This document shows, in pieces, positions 46,401 to 56,947 of a stretch of 64,000 nt of DNA. The notes beneath the pieces are model-generated. The model was not told the origin of the DNA. It made no database searches and saw only the letters and a list, made by a program, of their open reading frames with translations. Source of the stretch: Macrocystis pyrifera. Its lineage: Eukaryota; Sar; Phaeophyceae; Laminariales; Laminariaceae. The stretch is taken from positions 558,001-622,000 of the forward strand of contig JASSKH010000011.1 of the NCBI GenBank assembly GCA_031763025.1, in the 5' to 3' direction. The first letter of the stretch is position 1; the number at the start of each line of letters is the position of its first letter. The translations under genes were made by a program, and so were the position numbers.

Positions 46401-49400
46401 GTCTCGACGCACACGCGACGCCTAGCCACGAAAACGGTGACCTTGCAACCCACCCTCTACCCGCCACCACCCGCTGACACCCGGGACGGTGCGGCGCTCG
46501 CCCGCGGTGCCGTGCTCGGAGTACACGCACGCACACGAAACGAAATACGAAAAAAGGAAAAATGGACTGAGAGTGCCCAGAAAAATGGAGGAAACAAAGA
46601 ACCGTTGGAAAGGTCCGGCGAGTAATCAAAGGCGATGTCGAAGTGTGAGCTCTGAGAGGCCAGAGATGGACCAACCGTACACGCTCAGAGAGTGAGATAC
46701 CTGTAAGGATTTATATGGTAAGGCACCCAAGAGGCAGTTTCATAGTACCTGGTGCTCCCAATGCTGTCTCTAGAAGTGGCTACACCGGAATTTAAATTGA
46801 CTCACTGAAGCTGTTGTCTATATGCAAGTCCGCCTCGCAAGCGGTCCTTGGTAGAATGTAGCTCACCCTTCATGCGACTCGACGAACAACTCACGGCGCT
46901 TCGTGCTTGGTGCAAGCAGTGTCTGCCTGGTCGGTGAAAACCCGACATGCTCCGTCCCGGCATTGTAAGGATGCGAGGTTCTATGGTCATACGACTACGG
47001 CCGAGCATGAGATCGAGTACATTTCTCTTATCGATTCCCCGTCCCCCCTCCCTGATCCGTCTGTCTCTGTCCCCTTTGTGCTGGTTGTGTCGTCCTTGAC
47101 CCACCAACTGGACACAGGACTGCTCGTTTTGTTTGTTACAAGCTCTTTGCCTCTACCCTCTTCTTGTCTTGTAGCCTCCCGCCTGGCCTTCTTTTAACTT
47201 CCTGAATTATGTTGATCTACCAGCTCGATATATCACAGGGCTGATCGTACCAGCAAACAGCAACCTTGTCCTCGAGACTCGGCCTGCGCCCTGAGCGCGT
47301 GTCTGCTACCCTTTTGTTAAATGTTATTTTTCCCTTTCTGTTTCAATTATTTAGGGTGTTGTTCATTTTTTTTTCTCCGTTTCTTCTCTTCGAGAGTACA
47401 TAGAATACCACGAATGTATTCCCGGTGTTATTTGGTTGCAAGTGATACGGCATGTGATACCACGGCTCGTGAGTACCGGTACTCTCACGGACTGGTATAC
47501 TATCGTGCGCAGTATTTCGTACTTGTGCGTTTTCTCCCCCATCGAGATGCGTTTCTGTTGCAGCCTGGTTTTGTGACCACGGGCAGGATTGCAAGGAAGA
47601 TAGCTAGTGTGAGAACACAATCATCATCATAGTGTTTTCCTCCACTCATCTATCCCCCTCACTATGGACACATGCAAACAGCCGCCTTTCTGCTATTTTT
47701 GTTGTATGTGTGCACCACGTTGTTGTATCGTGCTTGGAACTTACGGATGTAGTCTAGATACGTGCAGGTCTTACCTCGTCGGCACCATTTTCGACCTCAA
47801 ACGAGAGCCGCGATGTTCTCGTTGTGCTTTCATCGTCATAACTTTGTATGTCCAGATCAAGTTCGTACTCTCCGAAAGGACAGCAGATGAGAAGGTTCAG
47901 CTTTACCCTGCGAAAGAGTGCCAAATTGCATGCGGCCAGCAGAGACGATACAACAAGCGACGACGGAATAGAATGCACGACAGCCATTAGTTCAACATGT
48001 GCTTGACGAAGCAGGTCCATGCACCAGTTCGATGTATGCGTGGCAATGGGGTACGGCACTATGGGCCATCGGGTGGGGCAATATTTTGATTTTTTGGTGA
48101 ACGGCACACTCGAGAGGCGACAACAACACCAAGCCAGTAAAGGCATCTATCCGCGTCGTCGACCGGACTTCGGACAGGCTACACAGCTGAAATGTTCCTG
48201 TGGATTGTGGGCCAACGTCTCGGGCCCGATTTAGGTATTGCGATCGGATTGGGGTACTACAGTTAGTATTGCACGCCCTTATGCTAAAGCTGTGAGCTGG
48301 CGGACTCTCAATCGTCAACAGTTTAGAATTTACCTGATTTCACAACTTTGTGCGGGCGACAGAGTTCTGCGTTTGTGGCTCGGGTTGTGTTCGGCTTCAG
48401 CCATTTAGTTGGTACAGTTCATCCAAAAAAGAACAACTGCTGTTACAGTGTTTTCTCCAAAGATCCGAGAATTTCCAGAGAAGTAGTATTAATAGTCGAA
48501 GGGGGTGAAGTGACTAAACCCAGAGATGAACGCCTAGCCCCCACGAAAGGATGCGCGGCCGATGCAACTCAACTCCAGTAGCTTCCGCCGTAACCTTGTC
48601 TGCTACCCTCGGCGATATACTGCTCCAGAAGAGCACCGGTCAGAACAGCGCTTACGAGGACTCACCAACAAGGACCGCAGGCCGCGTGGTCCAACGGTCA
48701 GTCTGTGCACGAACTTCGGCCGAGTGTGAGCTTGGCATGTACGACCAGCATAAAGCAGGCTAGAACTCTGGGAAACACTGCAAGCCTTGGTGTGAGAACA
48801 GGCGCTTGTTGTATCGTGCCGAAATGACCCTGGAGTTGTGACGGCTCTCCCAGAACTGGTATATGCACGTCACGAGACTGACACTACTACTGTTGTAGCG
48901 GTGAAATCCAGCCAACGTACAGGTTTACGGTGCCATCGGTGGGAGGCCTATCGGGGGCATCTGGCGATGACCCGTCGTAAAACACTTCCCACGAAGCTAG
49001 CTCGGACTCATCGATCGCCTTCCCGCAGGGCCCAGCCATCTGCCTGCGAAACGTCGTGGGGGTGTTGACAGGCGGACAGGATGGGGTACGGTACTACTAT
49101 GGTTGGACGTGGTTTGATCATAAGTTTAATCTTGTTCCGCGGCGCGGATTAAAGAATGCTGGGTACTAACAGACTGAATACAAAAAAGGGCTCTTCATTT
49201 CAGGTGCTTCACAAGAGATACCTGGTATTGCGCAACCAAGTGTACTTATTTTGTCGGCTTCGACAATACCTATATAACAAGCACAAGTTTTATCGGCCTC
49301 CTCGTCCCCGGCACTAGTAGACGCGACAGGGACTGTCAAGACTGTCACGGCGCACGTACCTCCAACGCATGGTGAACTTTGGGTGGTCGTAGCTGTCTAG

Positions 49401-49438
49401 GCCTTCGATATGCATGAACTGCTCCGTCAAAGGATCAC
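37500..49438 (-). CDS. Secreted-type protein with three C-terminal WSC domains, ten exons, 5' end not seen
   Basis: WSC domains are Cys-rich extracellular modules that bind carbohydrate in fungi and algae. Exons on minus: 49438-49360, 49043-48921, 47907-47775, 45063-44791, 44255-44199, 43737-43426, 41421-41359, 40219-39983, 38529-38467, 37631-37500 (TGA). The joined frame is open for 489 residues, with GT-AG borders and phases 1,2,2,0 then all 0. Domain 1: GCFNNDSS, ACSEFCTGFDYFG, CFCG, ACGGFGAISVYQR. A Pro/Thr/Ala linker follows (PSPSPTPTPVPAPASAP). Domain 2: GCFTDSKTDRIM, ICHKLC, FGTQYAEE, CWCAVD, FCGGIDKITAYK. Domain 3: GCYADDGAARAM, VCISHC, GTQFSEE, CWCGGDDF, ICGGVYALSVY. The first three exons encode no recognised domain; they could belong to another gene. 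An alternative start is ATG 45243, whose frame (MLLRDVGLIIFMVHVV) resembles a signal peptide. Confidence 0.82.
38603..39110 (-). repeat. R1 repeat, full-length copy f
   Basis: About 505 bp, from the CATGCATGGCCG-type end (38622) to CCAACCGACGCCAACCCAAC (39086-39105). It lies within the WSC gene intron between 38529 and 39983, in tandem with copy g. A G-homopolymer (38588-38603) abuts the conserved end. Confidence 0.8.
38883..38891. other. TACCTGGTA micro-insertion in R1 copy f
   Basis: Copy f reads CTATGTACCTGGTAACTGC; copy g reads CTATGTAACTGC (TA at 39477-39478). The difference is exactly CCTGGTA. Confidence 0.85.
39187..39690 (-). repeat. R1 repeat, full-length copy g
   Basis: Same length and order as copy f, directly downstream in the same orientation. 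Shared features are GCCACTTCCAGAGACAG, ACACTACGTGATAC, ACGGTACCCTGG and CCGACGCCAACCCAACC. TA-rich repeats and a G-run (39711-39724) follow. Confidence 0.8.
40220..41358. other. WSC gene intron, nothing else recognised
   Basis: A 1.1-kb intron between the domain-2 exons. It contains TACCTGGTA at 40852-40860 and 41114-41122 and many TAGTAC/GGTACC-like short motifs. Confidence 0.5.
41872..42110 (+). repeat. Dispersed repeat R3, copy 1
   Basis: About 210 bp matching the inverse of 47385-47610 (shared CCTGCC-TGTGGTCAC, ATGCATCTCGA-type, CGTATCACTT and ACACCAGGAA-like blocks). It lies in the WSC gene intron between 41421 and 43426. Class unknown. Confidence 0.6.
45049..45150 (-). repeat. 62-bp tandem duplication of a splice acceptor
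   Basis: GTCCCAGATGTGGTACTGCC (45049) recurs as GTCCCAGATGTCGTACTGTC (45111), duplicating the intron-exon border of the WSC exon that starts at 45063. Both copies keep CAG-TAC, but only the proximal acceptor leaves the frame open, since the offset of 62 is not a multiple of three. Confidence 0.7.
45401..45589 (+). repeat. R1 repeat, partial copy h
   Basis: Carries the far end of the family (GGTTGGGTTGGCGTCGGTTG) and the ACTTCGCACAAGGGGAATGA block, but lacks the CATGCATGG end. A C-run lies at its left border. Confidence 0.65.
46055..46545 (-). repeat. Dispersed repeat R2, copy 2, with small conserved ORF
   Basis: Inverted relative to 11181-11665. The frame 46028-46231 reads STGLHARRAT, LTAAEREKSF, TRTESV and EREALLF, matching the other copy at the protein level, and a second frame gives FDMQNKNRAVLLFATNLK. 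Lies in the WSC gene intron between 45063 and 47775. Confidence 0.65.
46700..47015 (+). repeat. R1 repeat, copy i
   Basis: Contains the CCACTTC-CAGAGACAGC block (reverse), CGCCTCGCAAGCGGTCCTTG, CTTGGTGCAAGCA, GTCTGCCTGGTCGGTGAAAA and the end ACGACTACGGCCGAGCATGA. A TACCTGGTG variant at 46746-46754 interrupts a site that is plain TA in copies f and g. Confidence 0.8.
46746..46754. other. TACCTGGTG (variant) micro-insertion in R1 copy i
   Basis: In the family orientation, copy g reads GGGAGTACTATG (TA 39470-39471), whereas this copy reads GGGAGCACCAGGTACTATG. That is insertion of CCAGG with a duplicated TA, the first of which has mutated to CA. Confidence 0.75.
47385..47610 (-). repeat. Dispersed repeat R3, copy 2
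   Basis: Inverse of 41872-42110. Lies in the WSC gene intron. Confidence 0.6.
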
Positions 49439-49935
49439 CTGCACGCAGTAAGTAGTCAGAACAGTATGTTAGGCTTATTCTTATCGGAACGCTTTTTTTC
49501 CCCAGACTTTCCAATGTCTGGAAATAATTCGAGGTATACATCAAGATACGTAGGCGTTCTGTCACTATTCGTGAAATTCCACAGAAGCTAAGAAGATCAG
49601 GTTTGTTAGGGTTAGGATAATCAGGAAAATCTGGATAAATAGCTAGCTCTCCGATAAGAATAATAGCTAGCTCACATGCTTGGAAAAATAATCAGGAAAA
49701 TCTGGAAAAAAGAAAAATTGAGCGAAAATAACATGGAATTATGGAAAAAAGCTCTCCGATAAGAATAACCCTTACACTCGCATACACGTTGCTTGTGAGC
49801 CAGAATTCGGTACTGTAGTGGTAATGGAATCTCGTATGTTTCATAACCACATCAAATAGAAACCACCCCTACTGCCTGTAGAAGGGCAGAGCTTGCAAGA
49901 CTCTGTGGGTGGTGTTGTCCCTATGGTCCCTGTGG
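49439..49935. other. Upstream of the first visible WSC-gene exon
   Basis: AT-rich. GAAAATCTGGA and CTCTCCGATAAGAATAA are each present twice (49620-49770), a degenerate tandem repeat. TACCTGGTA at 49219-49227 lies just inside the adjacent intron. No further exon was found. Confidence 0.4.
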
Positions 49936-50333
49936 CAACCGGCGTAAAAGTGCCCGCTCAGGCGAACTTTGAGAACCTGCCCGCAAAAAAAAACTCGTGC
50001 TTCACAGGAGAAACCCCACCCAATTTGGAATTGGCGCGGAGCGCGGCGAATTAGCACACACAAGCACCACAGCGAACCAGCACACATAAGCAAATACACC
50101 GTCGCTACTGCTGCTGTACACACAACACCCAGCAGCAGAGGCTACAGTGGGGCACGCAGCCACACCGCTGGCGCTCATAGCATCCCATTTAGCAGTTTGT
50201 TGGCAGTTGGACGTTGTTTCAAGACGATCTCTCGCGGGACCAAAATGAGACACTCAGCAAGCAGCAGCCAGCAGCACAGCAGTACGAGTACGTATCACTA
50301 AGTTCGCCTGAGCGGGCACTTTTACGCCGGTTG
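49936..50333. mobile_element. 398-bp MITE with perfect 33-bp terminal inverted repeats
   Basis: Left end 49936-49968 begins CAACCGGCGTAAAAGTGCCC; right end 50301-50333 is its exact reverse complement. The interior has no coding capacity and is rich in CAGCAG/CACAAGCACC. The target duplication is not obvious (G/T flanks). An inverted, truncated partner lies 0.5 kb away. Confidence 0.9.
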
Positions 50334-50388
50334 TAGATGCTCGTACATATGATAGATGTAACAGACCGGGTATACTTCTTGTTTGACA

Positions 50389-50737
50389 ATGCGTGCGTTT
50401 AACTCTAAATTCAGTATAATAATGACCTGGAAATGCTTTTTTTCCTTCTCAGGTCTTTTGGTCTGCTTTTTTGAAAAAATGCGTGCGTTTAACACTAAAT
50501 TCAGTGTTATAATGACTCCGAAATGCTTATTTTCCTTCAGGTCTTGTCTGCTTTTTTTTTAGAGTGCGTGCGTTTAACTCTAAATTCAGTATAATAATGA
50601 CCTGGAAATGCTTGTTTTCCTTCTCAGGTCTTTTGGTCTGCTTTTTGAAAAAATGCGTGCGTTTAACACTAAATTCAGTATAATAATGACCTCGAAATGT
50701 TTTTTTTCCTAATCAGTCTTGGTCTGCTTTTTTCACT
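50389..50737. repeat. Four-unit tandem array with A-B-A-B order
   Basis: Units 50389-50478, 50479-50563, 50564-50652 and 50653-50737. All start TGCGTGCGTTTAAC and end in GGTCTGCTTTTTT. Units 1 and 3 share TAACTCTAAATTCAG and GACCTGGAAATGCT; units 2 and 4 share TAACACTAAATTCAG. The array therefore arose by duplicating a dimer of about 175 bp. Confidence 0.88.
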
Positions 50738-50845
50738 GCGGGTACTTATAACTGCTGCAGCAGGGCTACACAATACCTGGTACTGCGTTACCTGCGTTGA
50801 CCACAGCTCCTTAACACGACCAACTAGCCTGCTGCGCTGTACCAG

Positions 50846-51216
50846 CTGCTAGTGATACGTACTCGTACTGCTGTGCTGCTGGCTGCTGCTTGCTGAGTGT
50901 CTCATTTTGGTCCCGCGAGAGATCGTCTTGAAACAACGTCCAACTGCCAACAAACTGCTAAATGGGATGCTATGAGTGCCAGCGGTGTGGCTGCGTGCCC
51001 ACTGTAGCCTCTGCTGCTGGGTGTTGTGTGTACAGCAGCAGTAGCGACGGTGTATTTGCTTGTGTGTGCTGGTTCGCTGTGGTGCTTGTGTGTGCTGATT
51101 CGCTCCGCGCTCCGCGCCAATTCCAAATCGGGTAGGGTTTAACCTGTGAAGCACGAGTTTTTTTTTTGCGGGCAGGTTCTCAAAGTTCGCCTGAGCGGGC
51201 ACTTTTACGCCGGTTG
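50846..51216. mobile_element. Inverted, truncated partner of the 398-bp MITE
   Basis: Reverse complement of 49936-50323. The right end (51184-51216) keeps the complete 33-bp terminal repeat, and the left terminal repeat is missing (similarity stops at TAGTGATACG near 50851). Together with the full copy it forms a long inverted repeat around the 88-bp array. Confidence 0.85.
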
Positions 51217-51337
51217 CCCCTGTGGTCGTCGCCTAAAGGCGGAACAAGCGCACCCCCTCCCCAGATCACGGAATATTTTCGGGCAACGGAGACTGCACAG
51301 ATACGCATGATACGTGTCAACCCTTTTAGTACTGCGT

Positions 51338-51640
51338 GCCGGCGTCTCCTGTGGCTTGGTAGGTGGTCCGCGTGCCTATAAAGATCAATTTCGTAGGTTC
51401 GAGTCTCATCGAGTGCATGCTCGTAGGGACTTTTTCTTGCATAAAACATTGATTATACGCGTAGCGGAAAGCGCGAGAGCGCGAGTTAGCTACATTCGAT
51501 GAAATAACGTACCGGGGGGGAAAAGGGAGGACACCTGTGGCCAAGTCTTGTCCAGAAGATCGCTGAGGGTAAAACCTCCTGACGAGTTAGGTTGGAAAGT
51601 AAAAGTGAATGATAAAAAACAAAACCAAATCCCGCTTTGG
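51338..51640 (+). mobile_element. SINE copy 2 (tRNA-like head)
   Basis: Head: GGTAGGTGGTCCGCG, TATAAAGATCAATTTCG, GGTTCGAGTCTCATC (box-B-like). Body: GGGACTTTTTCTTGCATAAAA-like block, GTAGCGGAAAGCGCGAGAGC, CACCTGTGGCCAAG, CGCTGAGGGTAAAACCTCC. A-rich tail. Same order as copy 1 at 20163. Confidence 0.75.
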
Positions 51641-51656
51641 CGACAAAGTACTATTA

Positions 51657-51726
51657 TACCAGGTACTGTTTGGTGTATAGTGGATGGAATACATACACAT
51701 CATATCCCAAAACACCGTACCAGGTA
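51657..51726. other. Two TACCAGGTA motifs beside the TAC tract
   Basis: Exact motifs at 51657-51665 and 51718-51726. The second ends three bases before the (TAC)n tract. Confidence 0.8.
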
Positions 51727-51729
51727 TCA

Positions 51730-52350
<621 letters not shown>

Positions 52351-52479
52351 ACTACACTACTGCTGCTGCTATACTGCTGAATAAGAGTGTGTACTCTAAT
52401 GATGGCAGTGTGTGCAGCAGCAGCAGTGAGTGCCTTTTCGTTCGCCACGATGTATGTATCTGATACTTTTTTAGGGCCG

Positions 52480-53360
52480 TGGCCAGAATCAGGTATACCT
52501 GATCCATTTGGTTCCAAATCAGGTATTGCTAAAACCAAGTAAAGAGACGCGCGCCACAAGGTTTAGTCCATGATCACCCATTAAAAAGAATTACGCCCGA
52601 ACTAAACGTTACGTGTACTCGTAGCCTCCAAAAGTTGAATTGTTTTGTTTTCTTTAGGGTATAGGTACTACTACGGGCCCCACTTGGACCTGCAGAGGGT
52701 CACCAGGGTTCGTTTGTTCCGCCACGACGGGAGCGCCAAGAGTGTTTTCATTCCGGCGCCCCCCCCCCATTGACAACGCCTGAAGCTTCTCGACCATCCT
52801 CCTCGCGGAAACGCCTGCTTGGCACGAAATTATTTTGCCGTACCAAACCTGAGACCATCTCGACGCGGGGTGGTACAGACGAAATGCCATGTATGTATGC
52901 GTTCATGGGGCTTCCTGTCACCACAGAAAACAACAACGCCCAGATAAGCAGGTGGGGTGACTCGTGTACTGAGTCAAGCTGGGGAGACTGTTGAGAGGTT
53001 TTAGTGGGTTCAACTCCTACACTACTTGAGTCGGGAGAGATAAAATCTGGACTTGGGTGCCTACATCCTCGGAGTAAACCACACTTTAATGACGGTCAGA
53101 GACAGGCCCGACCAAGTAAGGTGGAAGAAACGAACCGGGTTCACACCAGTACACGAAAACTTGATAAATAAGTGCGGACAAGGGTTTTCTCTCGCTCTCC
53201 GGCGCACACAAAAGAAAAAGGGCACGCATCACAACAACTACTCAACTGAACATCGTACACCCCAAAGAAGAAAAGGTGAAATGAGCGTACGTACGCACCA
53301 CGGTATATATAAATACGTATGTACGTAGCGGTAGAGAGTTTACACGCAAGAGTTGCAACC
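52480..53360. other. Intergenic, nothing firmly recognised
   Basis: A minus-strand frame ending near 52654 (TLGAPVVAEQTNPGDPLQVQ) could be a terminal exon after an AG at about 52832, but there is no family match and the evidence is too thin to call it. Confidence 0.3.
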
Positions 53361-53361
53361 G

Positions 53362-54455
53362 AGGGACCGCAGAGCTGAGCTGAGCAGGCAGCGCCGCGCA
53401 TCCGCCGTGGGTGGTGTCCAAGGGAACGGGGGGAGGGGCAACAAGAGGAGTAGCAGAAAACCCGACCAAGGGAATGCGGAGAGGGGGGGGAACAGGAGTA
53501 GAAGGGAAACTGCAGTGGACGAAAGTAGGAAGGAGATGGCAGATAGGGTAGCCAGGTACCGGGCAGACTAAGAAGTAGAACATGCCTATACTACTCGTAC
53601 CACCAACAACTGGTGCAGCTGGTTCGAACGTGGTCTTCCTTTGTCTTCCTGTTGTTTTCGTTTATTTTTATTTCATTTTATTGTCTTCTTTGCGGTGACC
53701 CTATGTGATTTTCATTTCTCTTCCTTTCTCCGATTGATAAGCCTTATTGGAGGAGTCGTGTGGCGTGGGTGGATGACGAGCCTGCTGTGCTTGTTTCGTA
53801 CTGTCTGACGCCGAGGGGCCGGGCATAGTTGACGAACGCTGGACGATGGTGGCAGACAGGGTAGCAAGGTACCAGGCGGGCCAGTAGGGAGACCCTGGCT
53901 GTGCTACTCGTACCATAAACTGCTGCCGCTACCTGGAGCATGCCTTGTGCTTTGTTTGGTTTGCCTGTTATTTTTCCCTTGGTTCTTAGTCTTACTCTGT
54001 TGACGACTATTATAGTGGTGTTTTCTCCTTTTTCTTTTTTTTCCAGCTCGTTCTTTTCAAGTGTCTGCCACGTCCCCTACGGGGGGGTACGATGGTTTGT
54101 TGCTATACTGAAGTATATACATATACAAGGTATATATATATATATTTTTTTTTTTTTGTTTATTTTCTCTTTCGAATTGTCTTTGTTTTTGTTTTTGTTT
54201 TTTCTCTTCGTTTCGTTTTTGTTTCTCTAGGTCATGGAATCGGTATGTCGGGCCTGTCGTACGCAGTATGGTGACATGGCATTGCATTGCATACGTGGCA
54301 ACGTAGTATCTGTGGCGTAGCTTTGTGACCACAGAACTTGTATCTCTCTAGGATTGAAGAATCGGCACGGACACTGGTTGTGCTGGATGTCGACGGGTAG
54401 AAAGAACGGTTTGATGTGAAGAAAACAACAACAACAACAACAACAACAACAGACG
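53362..54455 (+). mobile_element. RTE-like LINE 3' end, copy 1
   Basis: 5'-truncated copy. It begins in the last coding part (LSRQRRASAVGGVQGNGG, frame ending about 53571), continues through a 3' UTR shared with copy 2 (GTAGAACATGCCTATACTAC, GGTTCGAACGTGGTCTTCC, CCGAGGGGCCGGGCATAGTT, CTGGTTGTGCTGGATGTCG) and ends in a tail of about nine AAC units (54422-54451). Direction and tail type agree with RTE-clade elements. Confidence 0.82.
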
Positions 54456-54935
54456 CATATACGCCGTATGAACATGCCGGCAAAGAGAAACTATCGTAGA
54501 GTCTGCAGTTTCGAGAGTTCCACGTTTGGCAGTGCCATAAAACCAACTATTAATAATACCTTTGATACTACTAATACTGCTGTAGGCTAATATTACAATA
54601 AATACTACAGCAGCAGTATGCTGGTGTGCTGTGTGTTCTTCACATTTAACCGTCCGTTCTACCGTCTTGTCGTACTTTACAAGCAAAAAGTATCATCATA
54701 TCAAAACCAAGACAACAACAACAATGTTCCCCACTCTCGTTTCTCCGTATAAAATAAAAAAGATCGCGAACCTCAAAGTCGGACATCGTTTGATCAAGGT
54801 TATTTTAAACGCTTGAGGAGAGCATGCAGAGATCTTACTGTTTAATAACTATCGATGTATGTGTTGCCGAACCACCTACGCGCGGGTACTTACTTGACGC
54901 ATTCCTGAGGGTGCTAGCGTCCCCTTGATAATTTT
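54456..54935. other. Intergenic, nothing recognised
   Basis: No exon or repeat family seen. Confidence 0.35.
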
Positions 54936-54943
54936 AGGACCGC

Positions 54944-55007
54944 AGTCCCGTTTTGGGGGACGAAACACTTGCAATTAAAGCAATTTGTCCCCAAAATAGG
55001 ACTGACT
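54944..55007. repeat. Small imperfect hairpin
   Basis: GCAGTCCCGTTTTGGGGGAC and its near reverse complement GTCCCCAAAATAGGACTG flank an 18-bp loop. Could be a decayed foldback MITE. Confidence 0.6.
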
Positions 55008-55264
55008 GCAGTAATAAAAGAGGTTTTACCCTCAGCCAACTTCGGGACAAGCCGTGTTTACAGGTGTCATTCCTACTCTTCCCCGGTACGTGCCTTCATT
55101 TTTATCCTATACAGTAGTTTGATTGGAACAGGGTTAGGGTTACGGGGTTAGGACAGGGAGAGGGACGGCCCCACATTTGCCCTCAAACATCTCCGTAGAA
55201 ACATGCTTGCAAGTCAGGTCGAGCGCATGATGTTCATTCGGCTGAACAGGCATATGGTTAACGA

Positions 55265-56010
55265 AGCAAGGGTACTAAATCGAGTCAATTTCCGAAACTA
55301 AGAGCGCACACAAGTTGATGACAGTTACCAATGTCTTGGTGCGCGAGTTTCTATTAATGGCGACATCTGTATTTAATGTATTCTTCAAATGAGTGTGAGA
55401 GCGTATGGTGTCCACAACATGATGACGTCGGTTCAAATTACCACATACATACAGAACATGACATACCTCGTATATCGTGGGATGAGTGCAAAATATCCTC
55501 GAAATGGCTATCGATGGATAGCTTGTACAATCTATATGGCCGGCAATGGCCATCGATAGACATCTCGTACCATCGATTGTGGCCGGCAACGGCCATCGAT
55601 AGACATATCGCACAATCTATTGTGGTCGACAATGGCCGTCGATAGACCTCTGGCACAATCTATTGTGGCCCGCAATGGCCATCGGTAGACCTCTGGCACA
55701 ATCTATTGTGGTCACCAATGGCTATCGATAGACATCTCGCACAATCTATCGTGGCCGGCAATGACCATCGATCGACAAGTCGCACATTCTATTGTGGCCT
55801 GCAATGGCCATCGATGGACAAAGTTCACCATCTATTGTGTTAGACAAAGTCTATCGATCGACAATATCACCACTCTATTGTCGCCGACAATATCTATCGA
55901 CAGATACCTTCCGCAATCTATTGTCGCAGATAATGTACATCGATAGATTCCCCTCCTCGTCTATTGTCGAAGCAGCAGACTATTGTTGTGTCCATTGTCC
56001 AGAGTGTGGT
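55265..56010 (+). repeat. Segmental duplication S, copy 1, with hairpin satellite
   Basis: About 745 bp duplicated at 61948-62670 in the same orientation. The first 230 bp are unique to the duplicon (GCGCGAGTTTCTATTA, CATGATGACGTCGGTTCA, CGTGGGATGAGTGCAAA) and the rest is the 43-bp satellite. Confidence 0.85.
55497..55975 (+). repeat. 43-bp hairpin-forming satellite, block 1
   Basis: About eleven units with the pattern ATTGT-6 nt-CAATGGCCATCGATAGAC followed by a spacer such as CTCTGGCACAATCT. Each unit can fold: CTATTG-TGGCC pairs with GGCCA-T-CGATAG around GGCAAT. Right-hand units diverge but keep ATTGT...CAAT. Confidence 0.85.
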
Positions 56011-56542
56011 ACATACAGCGTTTTTGCCTTAACGCTGTTAAATTGCTCAATTTCATTCATGAAATGGGTGACCACAGCTGTCAATCGATTTCGTTTTTGA
56101 AAACGCCGTACGAACCAACCGTTCAAAATATATGAACAAGCAGAGACCCGGGCTCCAAGAATATAGCTGGCACCGCAAATCGCGCCAAGTCTTGGGTTTA
56201 CGTCACCGACAAAAAACGAAATACGTCCTACCGCCAAATATCAAACCAAATACCGCCGTGTTGCGTTTCCGGCGAAAAAATACCGCCGTAAATCGTATTC
56301 GCAGTCTACCCCCGATAAACACCGTTACGTTTTGTAATTAGCGTCTACCGCCCAAAAAATGCTAGCGATATTCTGATATTACCGTCTACCGCCGGTATTC
56401 TTGCCTAACCGCCGGAAAAATACCGCAATATTTTGTATTTACCGCCTACACACCACCAAACAAAGGCGTTGTTATAACCGTCAAAAAACGCAAAACAACC
56501 TACGGCTGAAACAACTATTCCGCCGTATTATAACACCGTGCC

Positions 56543-56947
56543 GCCTGAGTCAGCTTCACACTGCGTGATCACCCTTGCACCCCGAAAAAGGTGGCCTCAG
56601 ACGTTTGGATCGGAAAAATTCATACAGTGAACGAGACGTGCACTGCCGTATACGTGGCGCGCGTCGGGACTCCAATATATGTCACTACATATCATCCTGG
56701 TAGCACGCAAGGGACGCGTGTTCTACGATTGATTGATTATGCACGTGATACCGATGTGCTCACAGTTGTTCCCGTCGTCCGCGGGGTTGATGGTCTTCGT
56801 GGGCAGCATTGCGTCAGCGCCCAGCCCCAGGAGCGACATACCCAGTACGAACTTCTTCCGGTAGAGTCCGGTCCCCATCTTCGAAGAGCGAAAACAGACC
56901 TTGGGATTTCTAACATGATTAGAATATGTATATGTGTATATATGTAG
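56543..56947 (+). other. Open frame of about 134 codons, unrecognised
   Basis: Opens after a TGA near 56541 and reads SFTLRDHPCTPKKVASDVWI, then DTDVLTVVPVVRGVDGLRGQ. The start is unclear (no early ATG) and no family is recognised. It may be an exon or a fragment of an element protein. The preceding 450 bp (56100-56540) holds degenerate TACCGCC-rich repeats. Confidence 0.3.

Noticed and set aside
48680-48725. tRNA-like GCGTGGTCCAACGGTCAGTC
   Set aside because: Looks like a D-arm only; no anticodon or T arm follows. It lies in a WSC gene intron.
55497-55975. CRISPR-like array (regular units with spacers)
   Set aside because: Spacers are similar to each other, stems vary, and the host is eukaryotic; it is a satellite.
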